A stretch of DNA of 64,000 bases from contig NZ_CAXMZT010000009.1 in assembly GCF_964199965.1 (NCBI RefSeq), positions 1-64,000 on the forward strand. The letters run 5' to 3'. Below are positions 1 to 8,672 of the stretch, piece by piece. The DNA comes from JAFIFT01 sp020051095. GTDB taxonomy: Bacteria > Pseudomonadota > Gammaproteobacteria > Legionellales > Legionellaceae. Within the stretch, counting starts at the first letter, position 1, and every line of letters begins with the position of its first letter. A program made the translations under genes and the position numbers. The notes under the pieces are model-generated. The model had not been told where the DNA came from, made no database searches, and saw nothing but the letters and a program-made list of their open reading frames with translations.

Positions 1-85
1 TCATCATGTAACACAAACTCTTTTTTAGCTCATTTAATGCACAAAATTATCCCGAATTTATTTGTTCAAAAATTGTGTGGATTAC

Positions 86-205
86 TTAGGCCCAGGCCTC
101 TATGTTCCAATACATTTCTATAAACTGTGCATCTTTTTGATTATCACATTGGACAAGATCAGTTTCTCCGGAGATTCTTTTGAAAAAACGAGGCATCGCA
201 GTCAT
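86..205 (-). CDS. Possible small protein, 39 aa
   Basis: An open frame of 39 codons runs from an ATG at 205 to a TAA at 86. The product would be polar with several aromatic residues near the end (FIEMYWNIEAWA). I see no ribosome binding site upstream and recognise no family, so it may be chance. The rest of the first 378 bases is AT-rich and shows nothing I can support. Confidence 0.2.
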   Translation of the reverse strand: MTAMPRFFKRISGETDLVQCDNQKDAQFIEMYWNIEAWA

Positions 206-378
206 TATTAAGTTAACTTAGGCATCATTTTACCTGAATACTTGTTATTTTTCTATTTGAACTGGTAAATTTATGTTCTCAAGTGTGATCCTGCTATAAT
301 GAATTGTTATAGACAACACTATCTTGATTCAAATTTTCAGATGCAACATAATGCTAGCGAATGAAATGGGAGCAAGTC

Positions 379-720
379 CTAGGATTTCTTGACAAACTCC
401 GATTTTAATTTCATGGCACCAATCCCATCAATTTTACAATCAATGTCATGGTCCCCTTCAACCAAGCGGATATTTTTTACTTTCGTTCCAACCTTAACCA
501 CCAAAGAAGTGCCTTTGACCTTTAAATCCTTGATAACAGTAACGCTGTCGCCATCATTTAATACATTCCCATAGGCATCTTGCACAATATTTTCTTGTTC
601 AGCTGTGCCTTGAGCTGTTTCTATATCCCATTCGTAAGAACATTCAGGACAGATGAATAAATTTCCATCCTGGTAGGTATAGTCACAATCGCATTTTGGG
701 CAGCTAGGTAATGTTGTCAT
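379..720 (-). CDS. yjdM: PhnA/YjdM family zinc-ribbon protein
   Basis: The 113-residue product has an N-terminal zinc ribbon made of two cysteine pairs (CPKC at about residue 7 and CPEC about 20 residues on), followed by the small SH3-like PhnA domain with the typical DGDSVTVIKDLKVKG strand. The length matches the YjdM/PhnA family. The name PhnA came from phosphonate genetics, but a direct role in phosphonate use is not established for this family. I start it at the ATG six codons inside the longest frame because family members begin just before the first CPxC. It stands alone, divergent from the secreted protein gene at 883. Confidence 0.85.
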   Translation of the reverse strand: MTTLPSCPKCDCDYTYQDGNLFICPECSYEWDIETAQGTAEQENIVQDAYGNVLNDGDSVTVIKDLKVKGTSLVVKVGTKVKNIRLVEGDHDIDCKIDGIGAMKLKSEFVKKS

Positions 721-882
721 GGCATTATCACTTATCATTAAGAATTATGTAGTTGATACTATAACCAAAACAGTTAGATTATAGAACACTTTATTTGTTG
801 TCCTTAATTCATTTAAAATCGAGTATAGTAACTAAAACGACGGGCTGAAAGCCTTAATTAACATCAATCATTAGGTAAGCAA

Positions 883-1263
883 ATGAACCGATATCCATTT
901 ATCACAGCTATTGCAATGATGCTATTTTCAATGCCGATTTGGGCAGACGATTGTGATCAACTGTGTTGGCAAAAGCGCCTATATGTATTACAAAAGCAAC
1001 AAATCGTCAAACAGCGAAATCAGGTTAATACCGTAATGAAAGAAAATGAGAGACTAAGAAAGGAAAACGAGCTGTTAAAAAAAGCAAATGAAGCAACAGA
1101 CAAAGCAGCTACCCGAAAGAATTTGTTAAACGCAATTCATGAACGTTGTGCAAAAGAAGATTTAAATCATGCAACCTTTGAAGAAAAATCATTATGCAGT
1201 GTGGTCAATAGCCATTTTGCCTATGGTAGCTCTGTTCCAGACGAAATGCTCGGCCTCAAATAA
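883..1263 (+). CDS. Secreted coiled-coil protein of unknown function
   Basis: The 126-residue product starts with a clear signal peptide (hydrophobic core IAMMLFSMPIWA, probable cleavage after WADD or just before it). A charged stretch of about 45 residues rich in Lys, Glu, Gln and Leu follows and should form a coiled coil. The C-terminal part has two cysteines (ERCAKE and SLCSVV) that could pair with the CDQLC cysteines near the N-terminus in the periplasm. I do not recognise a named family. The start is supported by the position of the signal peptide and a plausible AGGTAAGC site just upstream. Confidence 0.75.
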   Translation: MNRYPFITAIAMMLFSMPIWADDCDQLCWQKRLYVLQKQQIVKQRNQVNTVMKENERLRKENELLKKANEATDKAATRKNLLNAIHERCAKEDLNHATFEEKSLCSVVNSHFAYGSSVPDEMLGLK

Positions 1264-1389
1264 TACAGGATTAACTCTGGCCACAGGCAGTCTAACGAGA
1301 CAATAACCTACTGTTAACATTAATATTTTTGCAACCAAGCCTAAAACTTTGCTAATCTAGTTGCTAACGTTCATTAACAACAAACCATT

Positions 1390-2667
1390 GTGACTATTAA
1401 TAAGCGACCCCTTGGCTGCCCATCAAAACGACAAATCACCCTTTGTTTTGTCACGGTCTTGATTGGCATTGGTTCGGGGTGTATTGGCATGATAATGGCA
1501 CTTTTACTGAAAGCCGTGCAGCATCTTTCCTATGGATTAAGTCCTTTTGACGTGGTTAGTCATGAATCTTTTTTGCAACTTGTCTATCAAGCCTCGCCCA
1601 TGCGGCGCATTATGGTGCTTACATTAGCTGGTTTTATTGCGGGATTTGGCTGGTGGGCTGTGCATCGTTATGGGAAAGGGCTAGTGAGTATCGCTAACGC
1701 GGTGAAAACAAATACTCGTATGCCACGATGGACCACTATTTTTAACGGGCTGTTACAAATTATCACAATTGGTATGGGCTCTCCACTAGGGCGTGAAAGA
1801 GCACCGCGTGAATTTGGTGTGGTTTGTGCGCAATGGATTTCTGCGAAAGCAGGGTTAAGTACGCAAGACACAAAAATCATGGTCGCTTGCGGCGCAGGGG
1901 CTGCTTTTGGTGCTATCTATAATGTCCCTTTGGCTGGTGCCCTGTATGTTATGGAAGTCTTAGTTTTCACCATGAACTGGACTGTGCTTCTGCCAGCCTT
2001 TGCCAGCTCCGCCATTGCAGTTCTCATCTCCTGGATTGGCTTAGGCAATGTGCTGCAATACCATGTCGCCCATGAACATTTCAGCCAATTGTTATTGCTA
2101 TGGGCAGGATTAACAGGCCCAATCTTTGGTATAACCGCTTATTGGTTTATTAGACTTGCCAATCAAGCGAGCAATGCAGCACCTACCGGCAGGAAATTGC
2201 CCATTTATAGCATGCTTAATTATATCATGATCGGGGCGTTCGCCATTTATTTTCCGGCTTTGTTAGGCAATGGCAAAAGCCCCGTGCAATTAGAGTTTAA
2301 TGATGCCATTGGGTTAGGTTTAAGTTTTACGCTTTTATTGCTAAGAGTGTTAATCACCTATACCAGTTTGCGCTCAGGGAGTTATGGCGGATTACTGACC
2401 CCTTCGTTAGCGAATGGCGCGTTACTTGGTGTGGTGCTTGGAGGATGTTGGGATTTGCTCTGGCCTGGTATTCAATTCAAAAACTTCGCCATCGTCGGTG
2501 CAACGGCCTTTTTGGCTGCCGCGCAAAAAATGCCAATTACAGCGATTATCTTGATGTTCGAGCTCATGCCGATGAAGTTGAGTTTTCTCATGCCCATCAT
2601 GATTGCCGTGATTGGATCGGTATTATGCTTTCAACTTTGCTCAAAGTTATTCGATCTGGATAAATAG
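1390..2667 (+). CDS. ClC-type chloride channel or H+/Cl- antiporter
   Basis: A 425-residue polytopic membrane protein with ClC family signatures: a GRExxP-like element (G134-R135-E136) matching the gating-glutamate motif of ClC proteins, and GGLLTP near residue 332 matching the GxFxP anion-binding loop. The region after GRE differs from the usual GREGP because it reads GRERAPREFG, but the spacing to the conserved glycine is kept, so the gating Glu appears present. ClC proteins move chloride across the inner membrane, often coupled to protons, for example in acid resistance. It starts with GTG. There is no cytoplasmic CBS extension. It appears to be monocistronic. Confidence 0.88.
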   Translation: MTINKRPLGCPSKRQITLCFVTVLIGIGSGCIGMIMALLLKAVQHLSYGLSPFDVVSHESFLQLVYQASPMRRIMVLTLAGFIAGFGWWAVHRYGKGLVSIANAVKTNTRMPRWTTIFNGLLQIITIGMGSPLGRERAPREFGVVCAQWISAKAGLSTQDTKIMVACGAGAAFGAIYNVPLAGALYVMEVLVFTMNWTVLLPAFASSAIAVLISWIGLGNVLQYHVAHEHFSQLLLLWAGLTGPIFGITAYWFIRLANQASNAAPTGRKLPIYSMLNYIMIGAFAIYFPALLGNGKSPVQLEFNDAIGLGLSFTLLLLRVLITYTSLRSGSYGGLLTPSLANGALLGVVLGGCWDLLWPGIQFKNFAIVGATAFLAAAQKMPITAIILMFELMPMKLSFLMPIMIAVIGSVLCFQLCSKLFDLDK

Positions 2668-2820
2668 GTGGATTAATCAAATCTGACGTAATGAGGCCAA
2701 TTATTTCACACCCGCCAATCTTTGTCTTGATTTAATCCACCCATGTTGAAGGCTCACAAGATTGTCAGTAGAATCTTTGCGAATCAGGTCGACTTTATTT
2801 TGATAAATAAGTAAGAATCA

Positions 2821-4089
2821 TTGGGGTATAAGGAGATGCTAAAAAAAATTTGTCTATTTCTTATCTCTATCAGCATGGCATTGTTCATCTTTTTGGCTTA
2901 TATCTTCGTCTATTTACCCGGCAGATATCAAATACCAACGGATTCCCTCAGCAATATCCAACTATCCTATCCCAACATTGAGATGCATAAAGACAATCCG
3001 ATGATTTCTCGAGGGGAGACTTTAGTCAAAATAGGGAATTGTTTATCCTGTCATACCCCTGATTCCGGAGAAGCTTTTGCAGGCGGTAAATGGATAGAAA
3101 CCCCCTATGGTCGTCTTCCTTCAACCAACATAACGTTTGATCCAGTTACTGGGATAGGAAAATGGCGCTTAGATGACTTTAAACAAGCGATGACCAAAGG
3201 AATATCCCCAAAAAATACGCATTATTTTCCGGCATTCCCTTATCCTTATTTTGCGCAACTAAATGAGGATGATCTACAGGCAATTTATGCCTATTTAAGC
3301 GTCATACCAAAGGTGTACCGTGAGAATAGCAAACCCGAATTCCCCTATAATTTATGGGGAGCGAGGTGGAGTATGAAGATATGGAACTATTTTGCTTTGC
3401 CGCTAACATTTCCAAAAAGCACTTTACCCGGAAAGGTTTATGTTGACGCATTAGGCCATTGTGGTGCCTGTCATACCCCGGCAAACCTTTTGAGCATGCC
3501 TAAACAGGATTATTACCTTGGTGGTCAATTCATAGCAGGCTATTATGCGCCCAATTTATCGAAGATAGGACTTCAACATGCCTCAGCCAATCAACTCTAT
3601 CATTCTTTAAAGGATGGTAAGTTATTATTTGGGGCGGGCAATTATGTAGGTCCCATGGCAGAAGTGTATAGAAATAGTTTAAGCTCCTTGCCTAAAGGCG
3701 TACTAAAAGACATCGCAATTTATTTAAAAACTGTTAAATCAAAGCCGCTTCTGGAAGCCAATTTAAGCGGGATAGAATCAAATGATCATTATGCAAAGGG
3801 GGCTGCAATCTATCAACAAATATGTGCATTTTGCCATCAAAATGGCAAAATGGGAGCAACGCTATTAGGTAATAAAGCAAGATGGTTATTTCGTCTTAAG
3901 TCACAAGGGCTTGAAAACTTATATCAGCGATCCATTGATGGATTTAATCGAATGCCGACACAAGGAGGCTGTGTCAATTGTAGCAACGATGACGTCAAAG
4001 ACGCCGTGGATTACTTATTATCACGTTCTATCGGCTATAAAAATTGGCAACATTATAAAAGAATCCATACAGAGCAAAAGCAAATGTAG
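2821..4089 (+). CDS. Tri-haem cytochrome c, alcohol/gluconate dehydrogenase subunit type
   Basis: A 422-residue protein with an N-terminal membrane anchor or uncleaved signal (about residues 9-30) and three CxxCH haem sites: CLSCH near residue 76, CGACH near 217 and CAFCH near 337. A fourth CVNCS near the end lacks the histidine and should not bind haem. Three-haem proteins of this length are the cytochrome subunits of periplasmic membrane-bound dehydrogenases, which pass electrons to quinone or a terminal oxidase. No catalytic flavo- or quinoprotein subunit is adjacent, so the electron donor is unknown. The start is either TTG at 2821 or ATG at 2836. An AAGGAG directly abuts the latter, so spacing is poor and the choice is open. 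Confidence 0.85.
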   Translation: MGYKEMLKKICLFLISISMALFIFLAYIFVYLPGRYQIPTDSLSNIQLSYPNIEMHKDNPMISRGETLVKIGNCLSCHTPDSGEAFAGGKWIETPYGRLPSTNITFDPVTGIGKWRLDDFKQAMTKGISPKNTHYFPAFPYPYFAQLNEDDLQAIYAYLSVIPKVYRENSKPEFPYNLWGARWSMKIWNYFALPLTFPKSTLPGKVYVDALGHCGACHTPANLLSMPKQDYYLGGQFIAGYYAPNLSKIGLQHASANQLYHSLKDGKLLFGAGNYVGPMAEVYRNSLSSLPKGVLKDIAIYLKTVKSKPLLEANLSGIESNDHYAKGAAIYQQICAFCHQNGKMGATLLGNKARWLFRLKSQGLENLYQRSIDGFNRMPTQGGCVNCSNDDVKDAVDYLLSRSIGYKNWQHYKRIHTEQKQM

Positions 4090-4173
4090 TCATTTGTTGT
4101 AGCGCTGACTTTTATCCCAGAGGGACTTGGCTACCAACCTCGAATGGGTATGCCTATGTTTGTATTCTGGTAT

Positions 4174-5064
4174 TTAACTACGAATTGTCATCGCAACGGT
4201 TAACCCTTGTAGGACTAAGTCATTGGTATGAGTTCCCGTTCCATCATCAAAGACCTGATATTGATTAAACCAATCTGAAACCTCATAGCCGATTTTGACC
4301 GTGGCGTTTTTATATTGGAGTTTAAGCCCAACTAATCCTTGTAATTGCAATGCCCCCATGTTTCGTTTGCCAAGTTGAACAGAACTAATTAGGGGGGAGT
4401 TATTTTGGGTCATACTATCCCGGATTGACCATTTCCCCCACATAAATGCAGATGATACTTCACCAGCTAGACTGTATTGTATATTATCGGTTGTATAAAA
4501 AATCCATTGTCCATCGATGCCAACTTTCGGACCAGCACCGGAAAAATCATTGGATACTTTTTCTAAAACAATCAGGGTTCCCTGAAAGCGGGTATTAACC
4601 TGTTGTTTAATGGCACCTGCTTTGAGACCAATGAGTGGGCGAAAAATAACTTGCTCCCCCAGGTTAATTTGTTTGTACAGATCAAAATCCACCATATGAA
4701 AATCAATAACAAAGTTAACCTGCCCTGTTTGATAAATTGACTCAGCAAATTTTCCTGGAAGGAATGCTGAGATAACATTGCCTTGTGTTGAGTCATGTTC
4801 ATTCACATGATAGTAGGTATACAATAATCGGCCAATCCACGCCTCGTTTTGCATGCCAGCCCCAATTCGAAACCCTGGCGCAAAGTGAAAAGCAATGGTG
4901 TTGTAGGAAATGCGTTGGTTTGGCAGGCTTAAATTATTGGTCAACGACCAATCCACTGTTTCAGACGCTTGCCAATAGAGCACATCCGCATAATACTCGA
5001 TGGCGTGGCTCAAGGATGAAAACAATAAACCAACGACCATTATAATTTGATTAAAATACCGCAT
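4174..5064 (-). CDS. Legionella major outer membrane protein family, paralogue 3
   Basis: A 296-residue protein with a signal peptide ending near LSHA and alternating amphipathic strands typical of a beta-barrel porin. It shares with its two upstream neighbours the N-terminal pattern 'vlYWQASE', the central 'F.GAGPKVGIDGQW' segment and the 'AFMWGKWSIRD' segment, so the three are tandem paralogues. The family is the Legionella major outer membrane protein group, a set of porin-like surface proteins found in many copies per genome. It overlaps the end of the upstream gene by about 25 bases, or abuts it if translation starts at the internal Met 9. This suggests one transcript reading leftward from 7005. 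Confidence 0.87.
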   Translation of the reverse strand: MRYFNQIIMVVGLLFSSLSHAIEYYADVLYWQASETVDWSLTNNLSLPNQRISYNTIAFHFAPGFRIGAGMQNEAWIGRLLYTYYHVNEHDSTQGNVISAFLPGKFAESIYQTGQVNFVIDFHMVDFDLYKQINLGEQVIFRPLIGLKAGAIKQQVNTRFQGTLIVLEKVSNDFSGAGPKVGIDGQWIFYTTDNIQYSLAGEVSSAFMWGKWSIRDSMTQNNSPLISSVQLGKRNMGALQLQGLVGLKLQYKNATVKIGYEVSDWFNQYQVFDDGTGTHTNDLVLQGLTVAMTIRS

Positions 5065-5996
5065 GTACCACCTTGTAAAGTCAAATCACCATGAACAGGA
5101 AGCGCTTGAAACATCGGCAACCTTAACTGATTACTCCAAAACTGCATTTCATACCCTGCTTTAATAATCACCGTCGCTTTTGCTTGATAAGTATAGGCAA
5201 GGCCCAAAAAGTAACGTGCCATGAACGAACCAAGCATGGCGTTTTTGGTATTCGTTCGAATGGTGGTCTGTGGAATAAAGCTCAACAATGGCCCAGGTCC
5301 CTTATACACATCTTGAACATCCCAATGTCCCCATAATAACGCTGTTGAAAAATCACTTTGCAGGGTTACATTCTTAAACAGTGAAAAGATAGTATCGATG
5401 CCAACACTTGGGCCTATGCCCCAAAAGTTATTTTTTAAGTTTTCTTTGGCAGAATAGAGCTGTATATTTAAAAGAGTTGCTTGCCAGTCTGAGTGGATTG
5501 ATTGATTGATCGTGCCACCCTTCACCCCAATGAAAGGTCGGACTGTGAGTGTATCGATGGGCTGAAACGCATGCCCCACTTCCGCGTCAAACATGTTCAT
5601 GATAAGCCGCCAATCCAATTGGGCCGAATTATACAAGTTCGCTGTTGTAAACCCATTAAAAAATTCGGGAACAAAAAATTGGCCTGGAGGGGCGGTAATC
5701 GACTCAAGCGCTTTGGTAGAAAAATAAGTCCAATAAAGTTTGGTATCAAAAAACGATTGGGGGGTATAAAGTATGCCGATTCTTCCCCCAGGACTCCAAC
5801 GAAAATAGGCATTGGGCTCTGTATAAACGGCACCTGGTGGGCGGTTATTTGTTTGCTGATAAGCCCACGGTGATGACGATTGTTGTGAGGTATGCCAATA
5901 GAGTAAGTCTTCAAACAAGGTAACTTGCCCGGACGCTGAGCCCATAGCGCTCATGATTGTTAGTAAAACAAAACCAATAAACTGTCCTACTTTCAT
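5040..5996 (-). CDS. Legionella major outer membrane protein family, paralogue 2
   Basis: The product has about 318 residues, starting at the ATG that opens a normal signal peptide (MKVGQFIGFVLLTIMSAMG, cleavage near SASG). The open frame extends 44 codons further upstream, but that part overlaps the preceding gene and has no signal-peptide character, so I reject it. The body repeats the paralogue pattern: 'LLYWHTSQQ', 'FWGIGPSVGIDTIF', 'ALLWGHWDVQDVY' and a terminal strand. It lies in the middle of the three-gene array, 13 bases after the first gene. Function is inferred as an outer membrane porin. Confidence 0.87.
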   Translation of the reverse strand: MKVGQFIGFVLLTIMSAMGSASGQVTLFEDLLYWHTSQQSSSPWAYQQTNNRPPGAVYTEPNAYFRWSPGGRIGILYTPQSFFDTKLYWTYFSTKALESITAPPGQFFVPEFFNGFTTANLYNSAQLDWRLIMNMFDAEVGHAFQPIDTLTVRPFIGVKGGTINQSIHSDWQATLLNIQLYSAKENLKNNFWGIGPSVGIDTIFSLFKNVTLQSDFSTALLWGHWDVQDVYKGPGPLLSFIPQTTIRTNTKNAMLGSFMARYFLGLAYTYQAKATVIIKAGYEMQFWSNQLRLPMFQALPVHGDLTLQGGTCGILIKL

Positions 5997-6009
5997 TCTA
6001 AATCGCAAC

Positions 6010-7005
6010 TTAAACATGCAAACTAACATCGAATACACCACCGTGGAAAAACAGAGAATCATTAGTCCGTCCCATATCAAATGAGTAATAGCGCAACTGA
6101 TTAAACCAGACCTGCCCTTCATAACCAATGCGGATAGTTAGATTGGCATGGTTAAAGGCATTGGCCCATTCTAACCCTAAATAGCCGCGCGCCATGGGTG
6201 CTCCGGTTGACATCTTATCGTTTTGGATGGTAATCGAAACGGGGGTGTTGTTTTGATAAACATCGGTGATTGTCCACCTACCCCATAAAAAGGCACCGGA
6301 GAAATCACCCCTCAAATTTAAGGCTTGTTTTGGCGCTTGAACAAGATACCAAGTTGATTTCAAACCAACCGAGGGACCAATCCCTTTAAAATTATTCGTT
6401 ATATTTTCATTGGCATAGGAAAAGGTAGTGATTGGCATTTTAGTGGTATTATTAAAAGGCCTTTGCCAATTGGTCTTCAAGGATTGCCTAATGGCACTTC
6501 CTTTGAGTCCGACATAGGGTCTCAAATTGACAAGGTTATCAATGATAATTGAGCGCCCCAGTTCAAGATCAAGCGAATGTAATTGAACCTGCCAATTGAT
6601 TCCCGCTTGTTTATAGTATGGTCCGGACAGGCCTGCCCCATTTAAATTTTGAGCAAAAAAGTTACCAAGATACGCTGAGTGCACTTCACCATTATTGGTA
6701 GCAACGTGATTTTTTCCTCGGGTTTGGTAGCCGGTATAATACACGAGGATATTGCAAGGTCGCTCCTCGTTGTGCAGTCCAAAACCAACTCGAAGACCTG
6801 GGCTAAAGGCAAATGGAATGCTTAAAAATTGATTTTGTTGATATGTCCCTACGGGCCCAAGCAGTTGACCCCAATTATCATCACTGACTTCTCGGACCTG
6901 CCACATTAATAATTCTGCAAAAAACGAGGGTATTTGATGTGAATGTTGTATCGCAAAAATTTGACTACTAACGATCAGCAGCAAGCACAAAAATCCCTTT
7001 TTCAA
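6010..7005 (-). CDS. Legionella major outer membrane protein family, paralogue 1
   Basis: This is the first gene of the three-paralogue array: 331 residues with a cleavable signal peptide (MKKGFLCLLLIVSSQIFA). It has the family segments 'LLMWQVREV', 'FKGIGPSVGLKSTWYL' and 'AFLWGRWTITDVY', and ends in a beta-strand. These porin-like proteins sit in the outer membrane. In Legionella the family contributes to surface exposure and host contact. The array probably arose by tandem duplication, since all three have the same order of segments and similar length. Confidence 0.88.
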   Translation of the reverse strand: MKKGFLCLLLIVSSQIFAIQHSHQIPSFFAELLMWQVREVSDDNWGQLLGPVGTYQQNQFLSIPFAFSPGLRVGFGLHNEERPCNILVYYTGYQTRGKNHVATNNGEVHSAYLGNFFAQNLNGAGLSGPYYKQAGINWQVQLHSLDLELGRSIIIDNLVNLRPYVGLKGSAIRQSLKTNWQRPFNNTTKMPITTFSYANENITNNFKGIGPSVGLKSTWYLVQAPKQALNLRGDFSGAFLWGRWTITDVYQNNTPVSITIQNDKMSTGAPMARGYLGLEWANAFNHANLTIRIGYEGQVWFNQLRYYSFDMGRTNDSLFFHGGVFDVSLHV

Positions 7006-7243
7006 AAAACCTCTCCAATAACAGTCATTCTTGTGAACGAGTTGCGCTCAAGACAAGAAATCATTAATTAACAGGACTTACGAAAATGAAACGGAGAAAT
7101 CTACCCCACAAATCTTGGTTTGTCCATAAAATTATTTAATTTTATTAACTTGCAATACGAAACAGGATATATTCTAGTCTACAATGAAATAGTCACACCG
7201 TTCGTTTTAAGACACGATTGCAATAAGCTCTGGGAGAAAAGCG

Positions 7244-8671
7244 ATGCAAACAAAAATGCTTATCAATGGAAAGTTAGAAGAAGGTCAAGGCGAATTACTA
7301 TCCGTCTATAATCCCGCAACCGGTGACGTACTGGTGAAAATAGCTGAAGCAAGTCTTGAACAAGTGCGCAGTGCTGTACAAAGTGCAGACAAAGCGTTCG
7401 CGTCATGGCGCAAGCAAACTCCCAAAGATCGCGCTACGATTTTACTTAAAATTGCCGATTTGATTGAACAACACGGTGAACAATTAGCTCGACTGGAATC
7501 TGAAAACTGCGGAAAACCCTACCTAGCGGCACTCAATGATGAAATCCCTGCAATTGCGGATGTATTTCGATTTTTTGCTGGCGCAGCGCGTTGCTTAACC
7601 GGCTCAGCTGTGACGGACTATTTACCTGGCCACACCTCGATGATTCGCCGTGATCCAATCGGTGTGATTGCATCCATCACCCCCTGGAATTATCCCTTAA
7701 TGATGGCTGCCTGGAAAATGGCACCGGCCTTAGCAGCCGGAAATTGCATGGTTCTTAAACCTTCTGAAATCACACCACTCACCTCATTGCGCTTTTTTGA
7801 ACTCATTGCGGATCTCGTTCCAGCTGGGGTGGTTAATATCGTTTTTGGTCGCGGAGGGCTGGTCGGAGAAAGCCTGGTCAGCGCCCCCGAAGTACGAATG
7901 ATTTCTTTGACGGGCTCTATTGCGACTGGTCAAAAAATGTTAGAAGTGGCATCGAAAACATTGAAGCGGACTCATCTTGAATTAGGCGGCAAAGCCCCCG
8001 TCATCATCTTTGACGATGCGGACATTCAAAGCGCTATTGAAGGCATTCGAACGTTTGGCTATTACAATGCGGGACAAGATTGTACCGCAGCTTGCCGGAT
8101 TTACGTGCAGGACAAAGTGTATGAACGGTTTGTGGCGGATTTAACATCCACGGTGTCAAAAATCAAACTAGGCACCCAAAATGAATCGGGCGTTGAAATG
8201 GGCCCGTTGGTGAGTGAAGTGCAACAGCAGCGGGTGGCGGGCTTTATTGAACGATGCCGGCTTGAAAAGCACTTGGAAATCACCACCGGTGGTGCAACCA
8301 TTGAAAACGGCGGGTATTTCTACCAACCAACCGTCATCGCTGGCGCCCAACAAAGCGATGAAATAGTTCAAAAAGAGGTTTTTGGCCCAGTCGTTTCAGT
8401 GTCGCGTTTTCGCGATGTCGAACAAGCCATTCAACTCGCTAATGACAGCGACTATGGATTGGCTTCATCGGTGTGGACGAAAGACGCGAGCAAAGCCATG
8501 CAAGTGAGTGCTGAATTACAATACGGTTGCACATGGATTAATTCCCATTTCATGTTATGCAGTGAAATGCCGCATGGTGGTTTGAAAAAATCGGGTTATG
8601 GGAAAGATATGTCCATGTATGGATTAGAAGATTATACAGCTATTCGGCATATCATGATTAAACATGGATAA
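7244..8671 (+). CDS. patD: Gamma-aminobutyraldehyde dehydrogenase
   Basis: A 475-residue NAD-dependent aldehyde dehydrogenase that resembles Escherichia coli PatD (YdcW) along its whole length, with the same opening (MQ.K.LINGKL), DEIPAIADVFRFFAGAARCL segment and C-terminus. Catalytic features are visible: TPWNYP, LELGGKAP with the general-base Glu, and YNAGQDCTA with the nucleophilic Cys. The enzyme oxidises 4-aminobutanal to GABA, the second step of the transaminase route of putrescine breakdown. A GGGAG ribosome site lies about 8 bases before the ATG. Its stop is one base from the stop of patA, which reads toward it and does the preceding step. Confidence 0.93.
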   Translation: MQTKMLINGKLEEGQGELLSVYNPATGDVLVKIAEASLEQVRSAVQSADKAFASWRKQTPKDRATILLKIADLIEQHGEQLARLESENCGKPYLAALNDEIPAIADVFRFFAGAARCLTGSAVTDYLPGHTSMIRRDPIGVIASITPWNYPLMMAAWKMAPALAAGNCMVLKPSEITPLTSLRFFELIADLVPAGVVNIVFGRGGLVGESLVSAPEVRMISLTGSIATGQKMLEVASKTLKRTHLELGGKAPVIIFDDADIQSAIEGIRTFGYYNAGQDCTAACRIYVQDKVYERFVADLTSTVSKIKLGTQNESGVEMGPLVSEVQQQRVAGFIERCRLEKHLEITTGGATIENGGYFYQPTVIAGAQQSDEIVQKEVFGPVVSVSRFRDVEQAIQLANDSDYGLASSVWTKDASKAMQVSAELQYGCTWINSHFMLCSEMPHGGLKKSGYGKDMSMYGLEDYTAIRHIMIKHG

Positions 8672-8672
8672 C

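Noticed and set aside
7074..7087. CAGGACTTACGAA, also at 15267 with AAGTCCTG at 15392, as an IS end pair
   Set aside because: The shared stretch is short, and no target duplication or transposase was found.
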